From contig NW_025892955.1 of the NCBI RefSeq assembly GCF_002878395.1, forward strand, positions 87,727-151,726: a stretch of 64,000 bases of DNA. Reading direction: 5' to 3'. A model generated the notes under the pieces. That model was not told the DNA's origin and made no database searches. It saw only the letters and a list, made by a program, of their open reading frames with translations. The position numbers were made by a program, and so were the translations under genes. The stretch is from Capsicum annuum. Taxonomy: Eukaryota > Streptophyta > Magnoliopsida > Solanales > Solanaceae. Shown piece by piece: positions 46,976-59,999 of the stretch (positions are counted from its first letter, which is position 1; each line of letters starts with the position of its first letter).

Positions 46976-48855
46976 TATTAGCTTAGACTGCTTTCAGATT
47001 ATAAACAATATAAATAATGTATTTTTCACCATAGGATCAAACACGACAAAAATTTACAAATACAACAACTTTAAAACATTCAAAACAAACATCAAATCAA
47101 ATAGTTTAAACATCTAAATGTCACAACCAAAAACAAGAACAATAACTATAAACTAATTATCATCAGATCCACTGTCTTCCTCATCATGAAATACTTGCAG
47201 CATGTTCTTCTTAACCAACTCCTCAAATTTATCAAACTTAGCATCGTTAGTTACACATTTATGCGTTAATTCCATAATTTGCTTTTTCATCGCTTCTATT
47301 TCTTCCACAGTTTGCAAAGTAGAAGAAGAACTGGGAAATAACAAAGGACTACTCGAGGATTAGAGAACCTATATCCCGTTGGCTCTACCTTTATTTGGAC
47401 CTCTTACCACAACTGTCCACATATTATTCATCTCTACAGGTGATGGTTGGACCATGGTACCATCCTTTGAAGAAGATTGGGTTTGACGCCACTCATCTAT
47501 GTTTTTTTGAAATTCTTCCTGAAAGAAAAATTATTTGTTAGTAAGTAAACAAGTAAAGTTGAGTAATAATAAAACAATGTATGTAAAAGTTATTATCTTA
47601 CATATGCATTCTTAGCACGCGTTTTGACCAAATCTCCTCTTGCACCGTCCTTATTTTTTTTCCTATGCATCTATTTATAGACCTCAAGCAGATGGGCGTT
47701 TTTCCCCCCATTTTTATATTTCTGCAAAATTTTAGAAAAAGAGATAATGCAAGTATGAAGACAAGTTCGGGAAACATAGACCAAAACATCTTATACAAGA
47801 ATTACTAGTTGTTATGTACCCCATTATAGCATAGGCACATGGATTAGGAAATGGAGATACTGTATCAGATACTAGGTAGTATGTAATTGAATATAAGTTC
47901 TGTGCAATGGTCCGCTAGAAAGAGAAACTCAAAAGTTTTTTAAGTTTTTGATGTAATTAAATAGACCTCAACAAAGTCATATCGATATCGTAGCAGTTGA
48001 GACAAGAACATTTCACTTTGTACCTTACAGAATTGTGTCAGATGAAAATACTCAGTAGGACATATCAGATAATATCATGTTATTATCAATAGCAGGCCCT
48101 TAGATTCCTATGTATCATTATTATGAAAGGGACTAGAATAGAATTCTGGTTGAGCTATATTGTTTAAATTATAATAACATAGGTAAAAGTTGGTATCATT
48201 TCTTTGTAACACACCACATATTCTACAATTTCACTATAGTCTATTAGGGTTAGGCCGTACATAACGAGTTTGAGTGTTGCTATTTAGTTAAGCCTGAGAT
48301 TTAGTGGAAGCAGGGTAAAGTGGTGGGCTCATATTTTGTCGAGTTTCAAACCTCGGAGCACGGTTGGAATTTGGCAAGCTAACTTACACGGTGTTTGTCG
48401 GTTATAAAAGAATAGGAAAAAAAGTTTAAGTAGATTTTGTGTTAGTAACTTCTATTCACACTATAATAACAAATTATCATAGTTGTACATCACAACAACA
48501 ATAAAAACATACCCAGTATATTCCCAAAATAGTTGTACGTTGAGAAAGTGTATAACTTAATAGTTAAAATTTCCTAGTAAAAATGGACATTACTCATTGA
48601 ACTTATAAATCTTATAAATCTAAGTTATTCTCTACTACACAAGGTCAAGCATACAACTAGGTATTTCATTAAGATGTGTCAGATGAATTAAAAGCCAACC
48701 AATTGTATTAATTGTAAAAATTTAGGACCTAACTACTATATATTTCTAAGTTCTTATATAGTGGTATACATTCATGTTATCCTAGATCATTGGTAAATGT
48801 GTTATAAATGGCAACCTTTAATCATGTTCTTCTTTATTGGTTGATTGGTGCATAG

Positions 48856-48942
48856 GTAAGTGAGGGGCTGGATTTTACTGACAATGTTGGTAGAGCTGTT
48901 GTGATCACCGACATCCCATTTTCCACAAGCACTGATCCTAAG
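48856..48942 (+). pseudogene. Captured exon of an RTEL1/FANCJ-type DNA helicase
   Basis: An 87-nt open segment reading VSEGLDFTDNVGRAVVITDI then PFSTSTDPK (29 codons), bounded by a splice acceptor (ttggtgcatag|G) and a donor (AAG|gtttat). VSEGLDF is helicase motif V of the XPD/RAD3-like superfamily 2, and GRAVVIT...P(F/Y)...DPKV is the form seen in plant RTEL1-type and FANCJ-type enzymes. It is on the strand opposite to the transposase genes and lies in what should be an intron of the tnpA-like gene. Neighbouring helicase exons are not visible on either side. The best explanation is capture of a genomic fragment (exon plus intron pieces) by the CACTA element; the exact helicase cannot be settled from 29 residues. 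Confidence 0.7.
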
Positions 48943-49849
48943 GTTTATGAATATACTAAATTTCTATTTTGTCAATTTTATCTTTAGAGGTGTTCACTGA
49001 TTCAAGTGTCTCCTAGTTTTGTTTTACCAAAAACTTACATCTCTGTCACTTTGCATTCTAACATATCATCTTCAACAACTATTACTTTCCTGATATAATT
49101 TGGTTTATGGTAATTTTCTCCAAATATAAGAAAGCAACCCAGTGGTTGTAGTTCTTTGATCATTCATTAAGGATCCTATTGCTTTATTGCAAACACAAAA
49201 GAAACTGCGGCTACACATTAAGTAAGAGAATATTCTGCAGCAACAGGTTCTGCAATAGCTATAGCGAATATGAGATCTTTTGCACATATAGAACCCCAGT
49301 ACTTAGTTACAGGACTTAGTTCAGCAGTATAGGTCTTAGTTCGAGATAAGATTAAGAGTCCAATGGTTTTGGAAAGGTCTGAGATCTTCGCCAGCCGTTA
49401 CTAACTAAAGTGAAGTGCAGATAATTAACTTAATAGGGGCGAGATTCTCAAATGATGCTTCGTGGGTGTTTATCTATAAATAACCTTCTATCTACACAGT
49501 GCAAACCACCTAATTTTTAGTCACTCACTAGCAATACAGTTCCATAGCTTTCAAGAGTTGTTATACAAAAAGGCTCACAGTCTTCTTTCAGATGCCACTG
49601 CCCGCCAGCTACATTGAGATTCAAACTAATTACTTATTCTATTATTCAAACTTTGTTTCTTTGTTTGTTGCTAGCTAAATTATCAACTCCACACCAACGA
49701 ATACGTTATACTAAAAGTGTTACTATAAATACTTTGCTCTTTACTTCCAATTAAGTCATCACCTCTCTAACTAAACAACTAAATTATAATCCAAATAGAA
49801 TGATGAAACACATAACCTAATTGCACTAGGTTAATGTATTATGGCAAAA

Positions 49850-50165
49850 ATCCAGCTTTGTGTCTGTAAGTCCCAAAGTCTTCAGAAATGCTGTTTTAGC
49901 CCGGGACAGATTTTCCATGCAGCAGATTTAGTCCTTTATGCGTCCAGCTCCTTTCCATCTCGTTTGTGAGCTTTCTTTTGCGTCAAGTAAGCCATAAATT
50001 GCTGTATTTTGCATCATTTATACCTGAAACTTTCCTAATCACATTTGTTAGCTCATTTACAGGAAAAAGGACTAAAAGTGTACGAAATAGATAATTAGTT
50101 CTCGAAACTAGGCTAAAATATGGGCAAAATATATTGATATAGGCGCGTAATTTCGCCTATCATCA
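49850..50165 (-). mobile_element. Possible LTR remnant inside the CACTA element
   Basis: The segment ends gcgcgtaatttcgcctatca (minus strand TGATAGGCGAAATTACGCGC) and contains gtattttgcatcatttatacctg and gctcatttacaggaaaaagg, wording that I associate with Athila-like LTR ends. The other end and any target duplication are not evident. Confidence 0.3.
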
Positions 50166-51181
50166 GTGGGTAGCGAAACTCATCGAACCTCCTATGTGCA
50201 ACGAGCCACCCATTTGAGATGCTTTATTTTCCTTTGTTCATTCTCTCCTCACCCTATATTCAGGAGTATTTCATTTTTCCAAGAACTGGACCCACACATC
50301 AACATTCAACCAACCAGTTTTTCCCAAGTTCCTCCGGGCCTCATACAAGTGTTATTTAATCCGTTGAGCTGCTTTCAACTTGAAAATGCATTGTATTTCA
50401 TTTTCATGACAAAAATTCCATGTACACTTTGTCTGCAAAATAGTTTAATATAAAGTCATAACATGAGTTGACGGATACAAAGAAAAATTCATCATTGATA
50501 GCATACTAAAATGTTAAATTCTTTGATTTTGATTATACCATAAATTGGTTCCACATAAGAATTCTGACATCAAGTTGAATCTTATTCCAACTACCCCACG
50601 GCTTCGTGTAAAATGGTTTAATTGCTTCTATAACCATATGTTCGCCGCTATATACGGGAATGAACCTGTAATAAAATTATATTAAACTATCTTATCTTTC
50701 AAATATTTTAAAAATTACGAAAAAACATAAGGTTTACTTACCCATTATCATCAGGAGAGATAATTAGCCTCCCGTTACCGTCATATTCTACTACCTCTTT
50801 AAATTTCAGAATCTGGGAAGCAGCTACTGTAGAATTAGATGTTGTAGCACTATCAATGAATGGTGATGTTAATGTGCTAGGACCTCCAATTCTCAATCCA
50901 GAAAGGTTAGGTGTGGATGATGTTGAAGGTACATATGAAGAGCTACTATGCAGAATATTGTAGGGAGAAGATGGCTGGAACTGGTGGGGTGGTGAGGGCA
51001 TGAAAAATGCATTTATTAGTGAAATATTTGCCCTTGGAGGAGGAAAAATATTTATAGTACCTGGTTGAAGAGTTGTGGTAACAGGTGGTGGTGGTGGTGG
51101 TGTATATTGACCTACAGGAAGATTATTAGGTCCTTTCTTACCGTTCTTACGCGGTCCATTACCATTGATTTTCTTTATTAA

Positions 51182-52300
51182 TCACCTCAAAAAAAAAGAA
51201 CCACCAAATGGAGTTAGTTTGTGTTATGCTTCCCAGATATGTTTCTTAGATCAAAAGAAAATTAAATTCTGCATTTCCTGTAGTACTGAGTGAAAGAAAG
51301 CCTCATCTTGTCTCGAATAGTGAGATGCTAAGTATCTATCCTTGTATTTGTTAGTATTATTAGATAATTATTATATTCAATATATGTTATCACTCCACTA
51401 ACTAAAGAGTTAAGGTGAATTTGAAAAATAATTAATTCCATAAAATATTCCAGTGTATCTCATTTAGCAACTAAACAACCTCTTAAAGAATATATAGATA
51501 AAAGCTCCGGATGCTACTAATGTAACCTTATTCAACCAACGAGAATAAATCAACTCTTATAATTTCAGTATTAGATATTTGAATCCAAGGTTAACGCCAT
51601 TCAAATAATCCTGGTTTAACTGGGAAACTGCCATTGCAGAACCACATAACAAGCTAAGATTGAATAAAACGAAAGACAACACTCAAGAAATCATAAATAG
51701 GAGAGACTTAGCCACCGGATAAATTTTGGACTACACAATAGACTTAACAAATAAATAACTTGCTTTATACAGAGGAACTAAAGAAGTAAGATTTAAGAAA
51801 ATGCAACAAGACAAGCAAATCATGCATAGTACCAGTAGTTTTACAACAACTATTTAATCAAACAACCAGAAATGTTCTTACTAGCACTACAAATGTTAAC
51901 AAAGAAAAGACACTATATTGTCAAGAAAAATAGCAAAAACCAGCAGCTAAAATACAATTCAAGACCTTGTTACAACATATTACTACTATTAATAACAACT
52001 CAATCCTCGTTGCTTGTTTTATAGTCATTCATCAATTCTTCCTCATCACTTGTTGCATATTCATTAATCGATTCTTCCTCTTCACTTGTTTCATTTTAAT
52101 CAAGTAACTCTTCCTCGCTTATTTCATTTTCATCTGTTGGATCTTCCTCGTTATTTGCCTCGGATGTTCTTTCTCCATAATTATGAACATTCAATCTAAG
52201 TTTAGAAGGATTAAATTCTTCATACAGGCATTCATTTGCTATAACTCACCTGTTAATTCATCATCCACCCTTTCTTGAACACTAGAAATGTCATTCTAAT
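51182..52300. other. Spacer between the two CACTA genes
   Basis: No frame of note. 52010-52150 is a repeat of attcttcctc-tcacttgttt-cat phrases, which on the minus strand gives acidic Glu/Asp-rich codons and may be the decayed end of the DUF4216 gene part or an acidic tail. Confidence 0.4.
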
Positions 52301-52312
52301 ATGCATGTCATT

Positions 52313-52790
52313 CTAATATGCTACATCCAATGCATCCTCTACTTTAACTCTACCGACAAGCTTTTTTTTTATAACTACTCGCCATGCAGATTTATTCTTA
52401 CACAAAGGATAAAGAGCATAATACATTTGTTTCACATTTTGTGCAATGACAAATGGATCATAGAGTCCATACTCCCTTGTATGCTTAATTTCAACTATTT
52501 TATACTGAGGGTACACCTTTGTACCTTACCTAGGCGTAGGATCATACCACTTACACCGAAAGAGAATCAATATTTTCTTTGGCTAACCAACATGATAATC
52601 ATGTTCTAAAATCTTGTGAAACACACCATAACAATCAACACCATCATTACCTTTCACCCAAATCCCACTATTGCTGGTTTTCTTACCCTTAGAGAACTCT
52701 TTTGTAAGAAATCTGTACCCATTGATGGAGTACTTAGAAAATTTTTTGACTTTAGCATCAGGTCCCCAAGCTATATCACGTAAAAATTGG
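52313..52790 (-). pseudogene. DUF4216 domain, C-terminal part of the CACTA TNP2 gene
   Basis: Minus-strand reading: YSINGYRFLTKEFSKGKKTS, NSGIWVKGNDGVDCYGVFHK, then LILFRCKWYDPTPR, GTKVYPQYKIVEIKHTREYG, LYDPFVIAQNVKQMYYALYP. This is the DUF4216 pattern (NSGV-VKG, FKCxWxD, QASQVxYxxYP) that follows TNP2 and DUF4218 in plant CACTA transposases. Two stops interrupt it, one after HDYHVG and one after DPTPR. An intact 67-codon frame remains at 52313-52516. Confidence 0.85.
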
Positions 52791-53459
52791 CCATTTGGGT
52801 CATAATTAAGTAGATTATGTACCTATAAAAAGTTCAAAAAAAATTAAAATTTAATTATACACAAGATTGAACAAAAGTGTAAATCATGTTAAATATTTAA
52901 GCTACACTTACATATTCTCTAAAACACACTGACCAAATAGGATAAACAGCAGTATCCCCGTGTAAAGCCATGAAGTAGCTGTCCGACAAAGTTATGACTT
53001 TCATTAGTTAAAGCTTAGATATACCTTGAATGATTGTTGTTAATATAAATATAGTCACTTAAAAAAAGGCAGGACCTCAGAAAAATTTAATAATACATGT
53101 GTTGTAACTGACTTAAGCTCTACCTTATTCAAATATCAAAGTGGACCACCTTTCGGACTTCCTTTACCTGGTTGATTTAATATTAAAAATGGTGGAGCTG
53201 AAGGATTTGTATTGTCTCCATCATCATGCCTATTAGGTCGGTTTCTTAGACATGGTACATCATGTTCAAATTAATATGAACAAAAATAAGAGGTCTCTTT
53301 GGCCAAATAAGCCTCACATATTGATCCCTCAATTCAGGATCTGTTTTTTATGGTCCGTTAATATTTGCCAATAGTCCTGCATAGTATGATCTTTTAGATG
53401 AAATAATGTTCAATTAAAACACATGAAGGTAAATGTTAAAAGTCAATACCTCTCAAAGG

Positions 53460-55690
53460 GATACATCCATCTACACTGAACAGGCCCTCCAAGTTGTGCC
53501 TCTCGTACAAGGTGAATTTAAAGATGCTCCATAACATCAAGAAAACCAGGAGGAAAAATTTTTGCCAACTAGTTTAAGGTTAAGCGAATGTTGATATCCA
53601 TCAAAGATAGGTTCTCCTCCCTTAATGTGTTAGAACATAAATCTTTTAAAAATAAGCTTTTCTCTGTTATGGACTTCCATATTCTATCGGGCAATGTACA
53701 TAATGCAATAGGCATCAATGACTCCATGTAAATATGATAGTCATCACTCATTATAAAGGTCAACTTTCCTTCCTTCATGTCAACATACCTAGACAAATTT
53801 GACGCATATCTATCTGACATTCTCAAATTGTTAACCTAATCACAAATCACTCTTCTACCCTCCAAAGTGAATGTGTTATCCTTGGGCTTCTGAATATTAT
53901 TATTTGAGTATGTAAGGTACAACTCACTATGCCGACAATACTCCTTTAAGTCCATCCTGGCCTTCAAGTTATCTTTTGTTTTGTTATTTACGTCCATCAC
54001 AGTATTAAACAAGTTGTCAAAGAAGTTTTTCTCAATATGCATGGGATCCAAATTATAAGGCAAAAGATTATCCTTCCAGTAATCTAACTCCTAAAATATG
54101 CCTCATTTAGTCCAATTATGTGTAACACCATAACCAGGTATCCTGGATGGTGGAAACCCTATTACCTTAGACAGATTCCTCACTCAATCCCAAATTTCTT
54201 CTCGCGACATAATTGGTGGTGGCTCTTCAAAATCAGTCTTATTCTTCATAAAATCACTAGTATTTCTCCTAAACTCATGTTGCATTGGCATGAATCGACG
54301 GTAATAGTCAAACCATGAGTTTTTACCCCCATGTTTCAAAGTGAATGCTTTTGTGTCTTCTATACAATAAGGGCAAGCTAACTAGCCCGCAGTCGACCAC
54401 CCAGACATCATTTCATAAGTAGGAAAGTCATTTATAGTCCACATCAAAGTAGCACACAATCTAAAGTTTTGTTTCATTGATATATCATATGCTTCCACAC
54501 TTTCGTGCCACAGTAAGTTCAACTCATCAATCAATGGTTGCAGATATACACCAATCAAAACTTTTGGATTGCGAGGACCTAGAATAATGTAAGTTAGAAA
54601 TATATACTATCTCGTCATACACAATTCAGGAGGGAGATTATAAGGATTCACAAACACTGCTAACATGAATATGGTGTAGCTTAGACAAAATGGAGTGAAT
54701 CCATCAGTAGATAATCCCAACCTAATGTTTCTTGGTTCACAAGAAAAATCCGGCTGCACACTATCAAAATGATTCCATGCTTCTCCATCTATTGGATGAT
54801 ATAAAACACCAGGTGGTTTTTTATTTTCATAGTTCCATCTCATAAGAGAGGCAGAGCTCATTGATGCATACAACCTCTTTAACCTTGGTATAAGGGGTAA
54901 GTAATGCATCGACTTCACAGGAACCTTCTTCCTTTTGGCATGTGTGACTTTCTTATAACGAGACTGATTACAAAATTTGCAATGTTCTAAATTTGCATCT
55001 TCCTTGTAGAATAACATGCAACCTTTCTCGCAACAGTGAATCCTCTCTAATGAAAGTCCTAACTTAGAAAACAACTTCTTTGTTGTGTAGGAATCTTTGG
55101 GTAATTCAAGTTTATTTGGGTTAAGTTCATTCATAAGTCCAATGATAAAATTCATGCCCTCTTGAGAAATAGAATAATCTAATTTAATACTTAGTAACCG
55201 AACGACAAAAGATAACTTAGAATGCACTGATCCTTCATACAATGGATGACTAGCTTCCTTTAACCGTTCATAAAAGTTCTTAGCCTCATCATTTGGTTTA
55301 TTTTGAGCCTTTGAGTGTGTCCTAAAAAATCCATGACCATCTCACTTTACGTGAACTTTCAGCATTATTCTCTCTTATTGGACTTTCAGTATAATTCTAA
55401 AAAGCAAAATTATTAGCAGCACCACTCTCTCCATGAGCTGTCCACATAGTATAATTCAACATAAAACCCTTCTATAAAGATGTAATGTAACATCTTCTGG
55501 AGTCAATAACTTTAAACACTTGCAATTCCAACAAGGACACCTAATTGTACCTTCAGTAAGAAAATCATTAAGTGTCATTGCTTTAGCAATAAATCCAGCT
55601 ACCCCAGCTTTATATTCCTCTCTCAAACCCACACGTTTAGGATAAATCTATTATACATCCATATACGATCTTTATTTTTCATCTACACAA
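53460..55690 (-). pseudogene. TNP2-type transposase of the CACTA element, broken
   Basis: Order on the minus strand: a transposase-associated N-terminal domain (about 55690-55400: DRIWMYNR, EEYKAGVAGFIAKAMTLNDF, TIRCPCWNCKC, LTPEDVTLHLY) with a stop after it; a 211-codon frame at 54607-55242 with IHCCEKGCMLFYKEDANLEH, CKFCNQSRYKKV, KSMHYLPLIPRLKRLYASMS, GEAWNHFDSVQPDFSCEPRN, IRLGLSTDGFTPF; a degenerate part with WHESVEAYD, LMWTINDFPTYEMMSGWSTAG; and 53836-54063 with LPYNLDPMHIEKNFFDNLFN. DUF4218-like RMSDRYASNLSRYVDMKEGK follows at 53569-53826, with FPPGFLDVMEHL just past it. GLSTDGF and DxMHxEKN are TNP2 hallmarks. At least five stops, so it cannot be functional. Confidence 0.9.
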
Positions 55691-56974
55691 GAATGACAAT
55701 AATAATAATAATAATAGAGAAGAGAAACAAAAACAAGAGAAACAAAATAGTAACAGTTTGTTTAGAGATGCCACTATGTAGTGGACACAAGAAGAAAACT
55801 AAGAGATTCAACACAGCATAATAAAGTAGCCAACAACAATAAAATATTTTAATTAAAAGAAGATTTTTTTTTATCAGTGAAAGAAATCCAATCCATGTGA
55901 TAGCTTCACAAACAAGATAAAAGAAAGGCAAAAAGAGAGGCAAACAGATGGGTCTTCAATAACACCAACCCATCAAGACTACTACCAGATGATGAACCAG
56001 CCAAACCAAAAGAACAACCTCAACTTAACAGTCTTAAGAATAGGCCATGAAAATGAATAATCAATGCTAGAATCACAACAGAATCGTGGAATGCCAAATA
56101 TTTCTTCCTATAACTTTCTCAACAACTAAACTACCCTTGTTGATAGAAGGGAAAAACTACCAACCAACGTGGACATTTAAGACAACAAACAAGAATCGCA
56201 AGAAATAATATACTATCTAAATACTGCACATATTAGATCATGTAAATGACATCACTCATAAATCTTCATTACACTAGAGTGGGGTTTAACTATGTGCATC
56301 CAAAGAGTAGCGTCTGTAGTTCCCTTGTCATAAAAAAAGTCTATTGGTCAAGAAGGCTTCTTTAAGACTTTAACAAGGGAAAACCATTTCAAAAGGAATA
56401 TTTTTCAGAAAAAATGATCTGCACATTTTTCGGAGAAGAAAGAATGTGCTAAGCTTAAGCTTACCTCTAAGAATAATTTACTAGTTAAAAACATAACATA
56501 CAATATAAACAGTTATAACAGAATGAAGAAAATATATATAAACATTCAACAAGTGAATCACAATATACACTAGAACTACAAATCATCATCATTAGAAAGT
56601 CAAATAAGCCTTCTCCTCAGGGGCAAAATAGTTTTATTTTACCGAGTTCATTCAAACCTGATATTTTCGACAAGCATGAATTATATGTAAAATTCAACTA
56701 TACAAGGAATAGTAGACATGAATCTATAATCTTGAAAATATAGTGGATTCCATGATAAGAAACTTAAAAGTTGAACCCATAAAGTGCGTAAACACTGATT
56801 CAACCCTGCTTCTCCCGACCCAACCCGGGAAAATTCCAAATGTTAACGACAGAGAGAATCAAGAAAAGTTCCATAAAGAATATTATAACATCAGATATAT
56901 TTGATTAAGACATTGCTAAATAAATTATCTTTTAAGATAAAAGCAAATCCGAGACCCAACCTAAAAATAGATAC
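55691..56974. other. CACTA interior upstream of TNP2, no gene
   Basis: AT-rich, probably introns and leader of the transposase transcription unit. The hydrophobic 86-codon minus frame at 55683-55943 is composition-driven. Confidence 0.45.
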
Positions 56975-57110
56975 CCTATGTAAACCCACCAAGCGAGGTC
57001 TGAGAGCATAGATCATATGCATACCTTACCCCTACCTCGGAGGTAGAGAGGTTATTTTTGATAGATCATCAGACGAAGGCCCCACCCCCTAAAAAAAAGA
57101 ATAAGAAGAC
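56975..57110 (-). mobile_element. RTE/SINE-type 3' module
   Basis: Minus strand: GATCTATCAAAAATAACCTC then TCTACCTCCGAGGTAGGGGT, AAGGTATGCAT, CAGACC-C and GTGGG-TTACATAGGGTA. The same module ends the neighbouring LINE (57300-57164) and the LINE at 45590. It may be a SINE sharing the LINE's tail, or a dead LINE end. No TTG tail. Confidence 0.55.
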
Positions 57111-57163
57111 TAAATTAAATGGATGGAAAAGACATTTTGGTTTTTAGTAGGTATGTCCTGGCT

Positions 57164-57200
<37 letters not shown>
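57164..57200. repeat. CAA microsatellite = TTG tail of the LINE
   Basis: Twelve caa units at the 3' edge of the minus-strand LINE. Confidence 0.9.
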
Positions 57201-57201
<1 letters not shown>

Positions 57202-59975
57202 AAACCCAATTTATTCCCACATAGTAAGGTCTAGGGAGGGTAAGATCTACGCAGTCTATACCACTACCTCCAGAGAAGTAGCAAGGGTGTTTTCGATAGA
57301 CCCCCGGCTCAAGATAAGATAAGTCATCAAAAACGTACACAAAGCATGGAACAATATGACATGACATAAATACGCCACTTATAAGGAGTAGTAAACAAAG
57401 AATAATAAGCACTGTTAATGCAGCATAAAAAGAATACTACACCAGCTAAGTAAAGCCCTATCCTACCTACCAAAAAAGTCACTAGCCTTCTATCCTAATA
57501 CGCGTCCTCTAGATTTTCCTATCTAGGGTCATATCCTTAGTAAGCTGTAATTGCTCCTTGTCCTGCCTAATCACCTCTCTCCCATATTTCTTTGGCCAAC
57601 CCCTGCCTCGCCTAAAACTATCTAAAGAAAGCCTTTCACACCCACGAACCAGAGAATCCGTGCCCCTCCTCATCACATGTCTGAACTATCTCAAACGGAT
57701 CTCCCACATCTTGTCCTCCACTGAAGACGCACCAATATTATCTCAAATAGTCTTATTCCGAACCCTATCACCCTAGTAAGCCCATACATCCAGTGTAACG
57801 TACGCATTTCTGCCCTCTTTAGTTTTTGAATATGAGAGTTCTTGACAGGACAACACTCCGCTCTGTACAACATGGCCGAATGGACTGCCACCCTATAAAA
57901 TTTTTCTTTAAGCTTGGGCAGTACCTTCTTATCACACAACACCCCCAAGGTGAGCTTCCACTTCATCTATCTTGCCCCGATCCGGTGAGAGACATCCCCG
58001 TCAATCTCACCATTCCCCTGAATCATGTCCCCTAAGTATTTGAAACTATCCCTTTTACATACTACCTGAGAATCCAACCTTACTACCAGATCGTCTACCT
58101 TCCTTGATATATTAAACTTACATTCTAAATATTTGGTCTTTCTCCTACTTAACCTGAACCCTTTAGACTCAAGGGTCTGTCTCCACACCTCTAATTTATC
58201 ATTTACACCCTTCTCCAAGTCTCATCAATCAAAACCACATCATCTGTAAAAAGCATACACCAGGGCACCTCGCCTTAGATACGGTGCGTCAACACATCCA
58301 TATCTAAGCAAACAAAAATAGACTAAGAGTAGATCCCTGATGCAACCCTGTTAAGACCAGGAAATCTTCTGAATCGCCTCCCGCCGTCCTCACCTGGGTC
58401 TTAGCTCCATCATACATATCCTTGATGGCTTTCGTATATACCACCAGGACCCTACTCACCTTCAAGCATCTCTAAAGAACTTTCCTAGGGACTTTGTCAT
58501 ATGCCTTCACCAAATCGATAAAAACTATGTGCAGGTCCTTCTTCCTTTCCCTGTACTGTTCCACTAGTCTCCGCACTAGGTGAATTGCTTCCGTCATTGA
58601 GTGCCCAAGCATAAATCCAAACTGGTTCCCTGAAATAGATACAATCCTCTTCAACCTTCACTCGACCACTCTCTCCCAAATCTTACTCATGTGGCACAAT
58701 AACTTAATACCCCTATAGTTATTGCAACTCTGAATATCACCCTTATTCTTATACAGAGAGATCATAATACTTTATCTCCTGGCCTCAAGTATTTTCACCA
58801 AATTGAAAATATCGTTGAACAAATCCATCAATCACCTCAAACCATCCTCTCCAGAAAACTTTCAAAAATCCATAGGGATCTCATCAGGCCCCATCGCCCT
58901 ACCCCTTCGCTTCCTGCGAACGGCCTCTCTGACCTCCTCCACCTTAAAACATCTACAATAACTAAAGTTACGACACTCCTCTGAGTGCTCCGGCTCACCC
59001 AACTCAATATCTCCTTCCCCTTCATCATTCAAAAGCCTATGAAAATACGAATGCCACCTATTATTAATATGACCATCCTCCATCAAAATTCTATTATTCT
59101 CCCCCTTAATGCACTTTACCTGGTCTAGGTCATGGCCTTTTCTCTCTCTAGCCTTAGCGAGTCTAAACAACCTTTTTTCCCTTTCTTTTTCTTCTAACCC
59201 CATATACAAGCTCTCAAAAGCTGCCGTAACGGCAAGCTTAGCCTCCTTCCTTGCTACCTTGTACTCTTCCCTAAAAAACCACTTCTCTTCATCATCCTTA
59301 CTCTCAACTAACTTTGCATACGTCCCCTTCTTAGTCTCCACTATTTCTTTACTTTATCATTGCACCACCAATCCCCCTATGGTGCCCGACCTGGCCATTA
59401 GACACACCTAAGACCTCATTAGCAGTCTCTTTGATGCACCTAGCCGCCCTATCCCACCTACCATCTATGTCTCCCTTATGGTCCCACACCTCCATACTAG
59501 TCAACTTCTCCCCTATCTCCTGCAAATTCACCGGCGTCAAGCCGCTCTACCTAATTCTTGGTCGGCCCTCCTCACCCCTACTCTTATTACCCTTCTTTAT
59601 TCCCAAGTCCATTACTAAGAGCCTATGCTGAGTCAAAAGATTCTCACTCAGAATGACCTTACAGTTCTTACACAACCCCCTATCCCCTTTCCTAAGAAGT
59701 AAAAAGTCAATTTAGGTCTTGGCTATTATGTTTCGGAAGGTGATCAGGTGATCATCCTTCTTTGGAAAGCTCGAATTCACTACTACCAGCCCAAAGGACC
59801 TCATAAATTCCAACAGAGCAGCTCCTTCTTTATTTCTCTCCCAAAAACCAAAACCACCATGTACATCGTCAAAGCCTCCCGAAAATACCCCAATGCGACC
59901 ATTAAAATCCTCTGCTACAATAATCTTCTCAGAGCTAGGCATGTCTTGGCTATATTCCCCATATTTCAAGTCTAA
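57164..59975 (-). pseudogene. 5'-truncated RTE-type LINE inserted in the CACTA element
   Basis: Minus-strand order: end of the AP endonuclease (IPSSEKII-like start, EDFNGRIGVFSGGFDDVHGG, FGFWERNKEGAALLEFMRSF, 59978-59712), linker (EAKLAVTAAFESLYMGLEEK, RLFRLAKARERKGHDLDQVK, 59341-58862), RT ([39 protein letters not shown], 58654-58472), an FTDD in place of FADD at 58239-58250, and the C-terminal [28 protein letters not shown] (57966-57691). It ends in the conserved 3' module and TTG tail. The front half of the endonuclease is missing, as usual for incomplete reverse transcription. Stops and shifts throughout, yet several frames over 80 codons survive, so this copy looks younger than the one at 43495. 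Confidence 0.9.
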
Positions 59976-59999
59976 CAATGGAGTTTATCAAAAATAAAA

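Larger units (their letters stand above)
47153..51181 (-). pseudogene. Transposase_24 / tnpA-like gene of the CACTA element, split into exons, decayed
   Basis: Four recognisable exons on the minus strand. Exon a, about 51181-50742: proline-rich N-terminal part (NLPVGQYTPPPPPPVTTTLQ, then ...VVEYDGNGRLIISPDD). Exon b, 50665-50539: GFIPVYSGEHMVIEAIKPFY, TKPWGSWNKIQLDVRILM. The a/b join at GG|G is in frame and gives D-N-G-F-I-P. Exon c, 47721-47602: KYKNGGKNAHLLEVYK and MHRKKNKDGARGDLVKTRAK. Exon d, 47521-47153: EEFQKNIDEWRQTQSSSKDG, then a coiled-coil tail EEIEAMKKQIMELTHKC ending in EEDSGSDDN. Stops: one in exon c, two in exon d. The middle domain between b and c is displaced by 2.8 kb of inserted or captured DNA. 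No in-frame ATG starts exon a. This is the DNA-binding partner of TNP2 in CACTA elements. Confidence 0.8.

Noticed and set aside
48240..48420. SINE-like segment (gtttcaaacctcgg similar to a polymerase III B box)
   Set aside because: No A box at the right distance, no tail and no target duplication.
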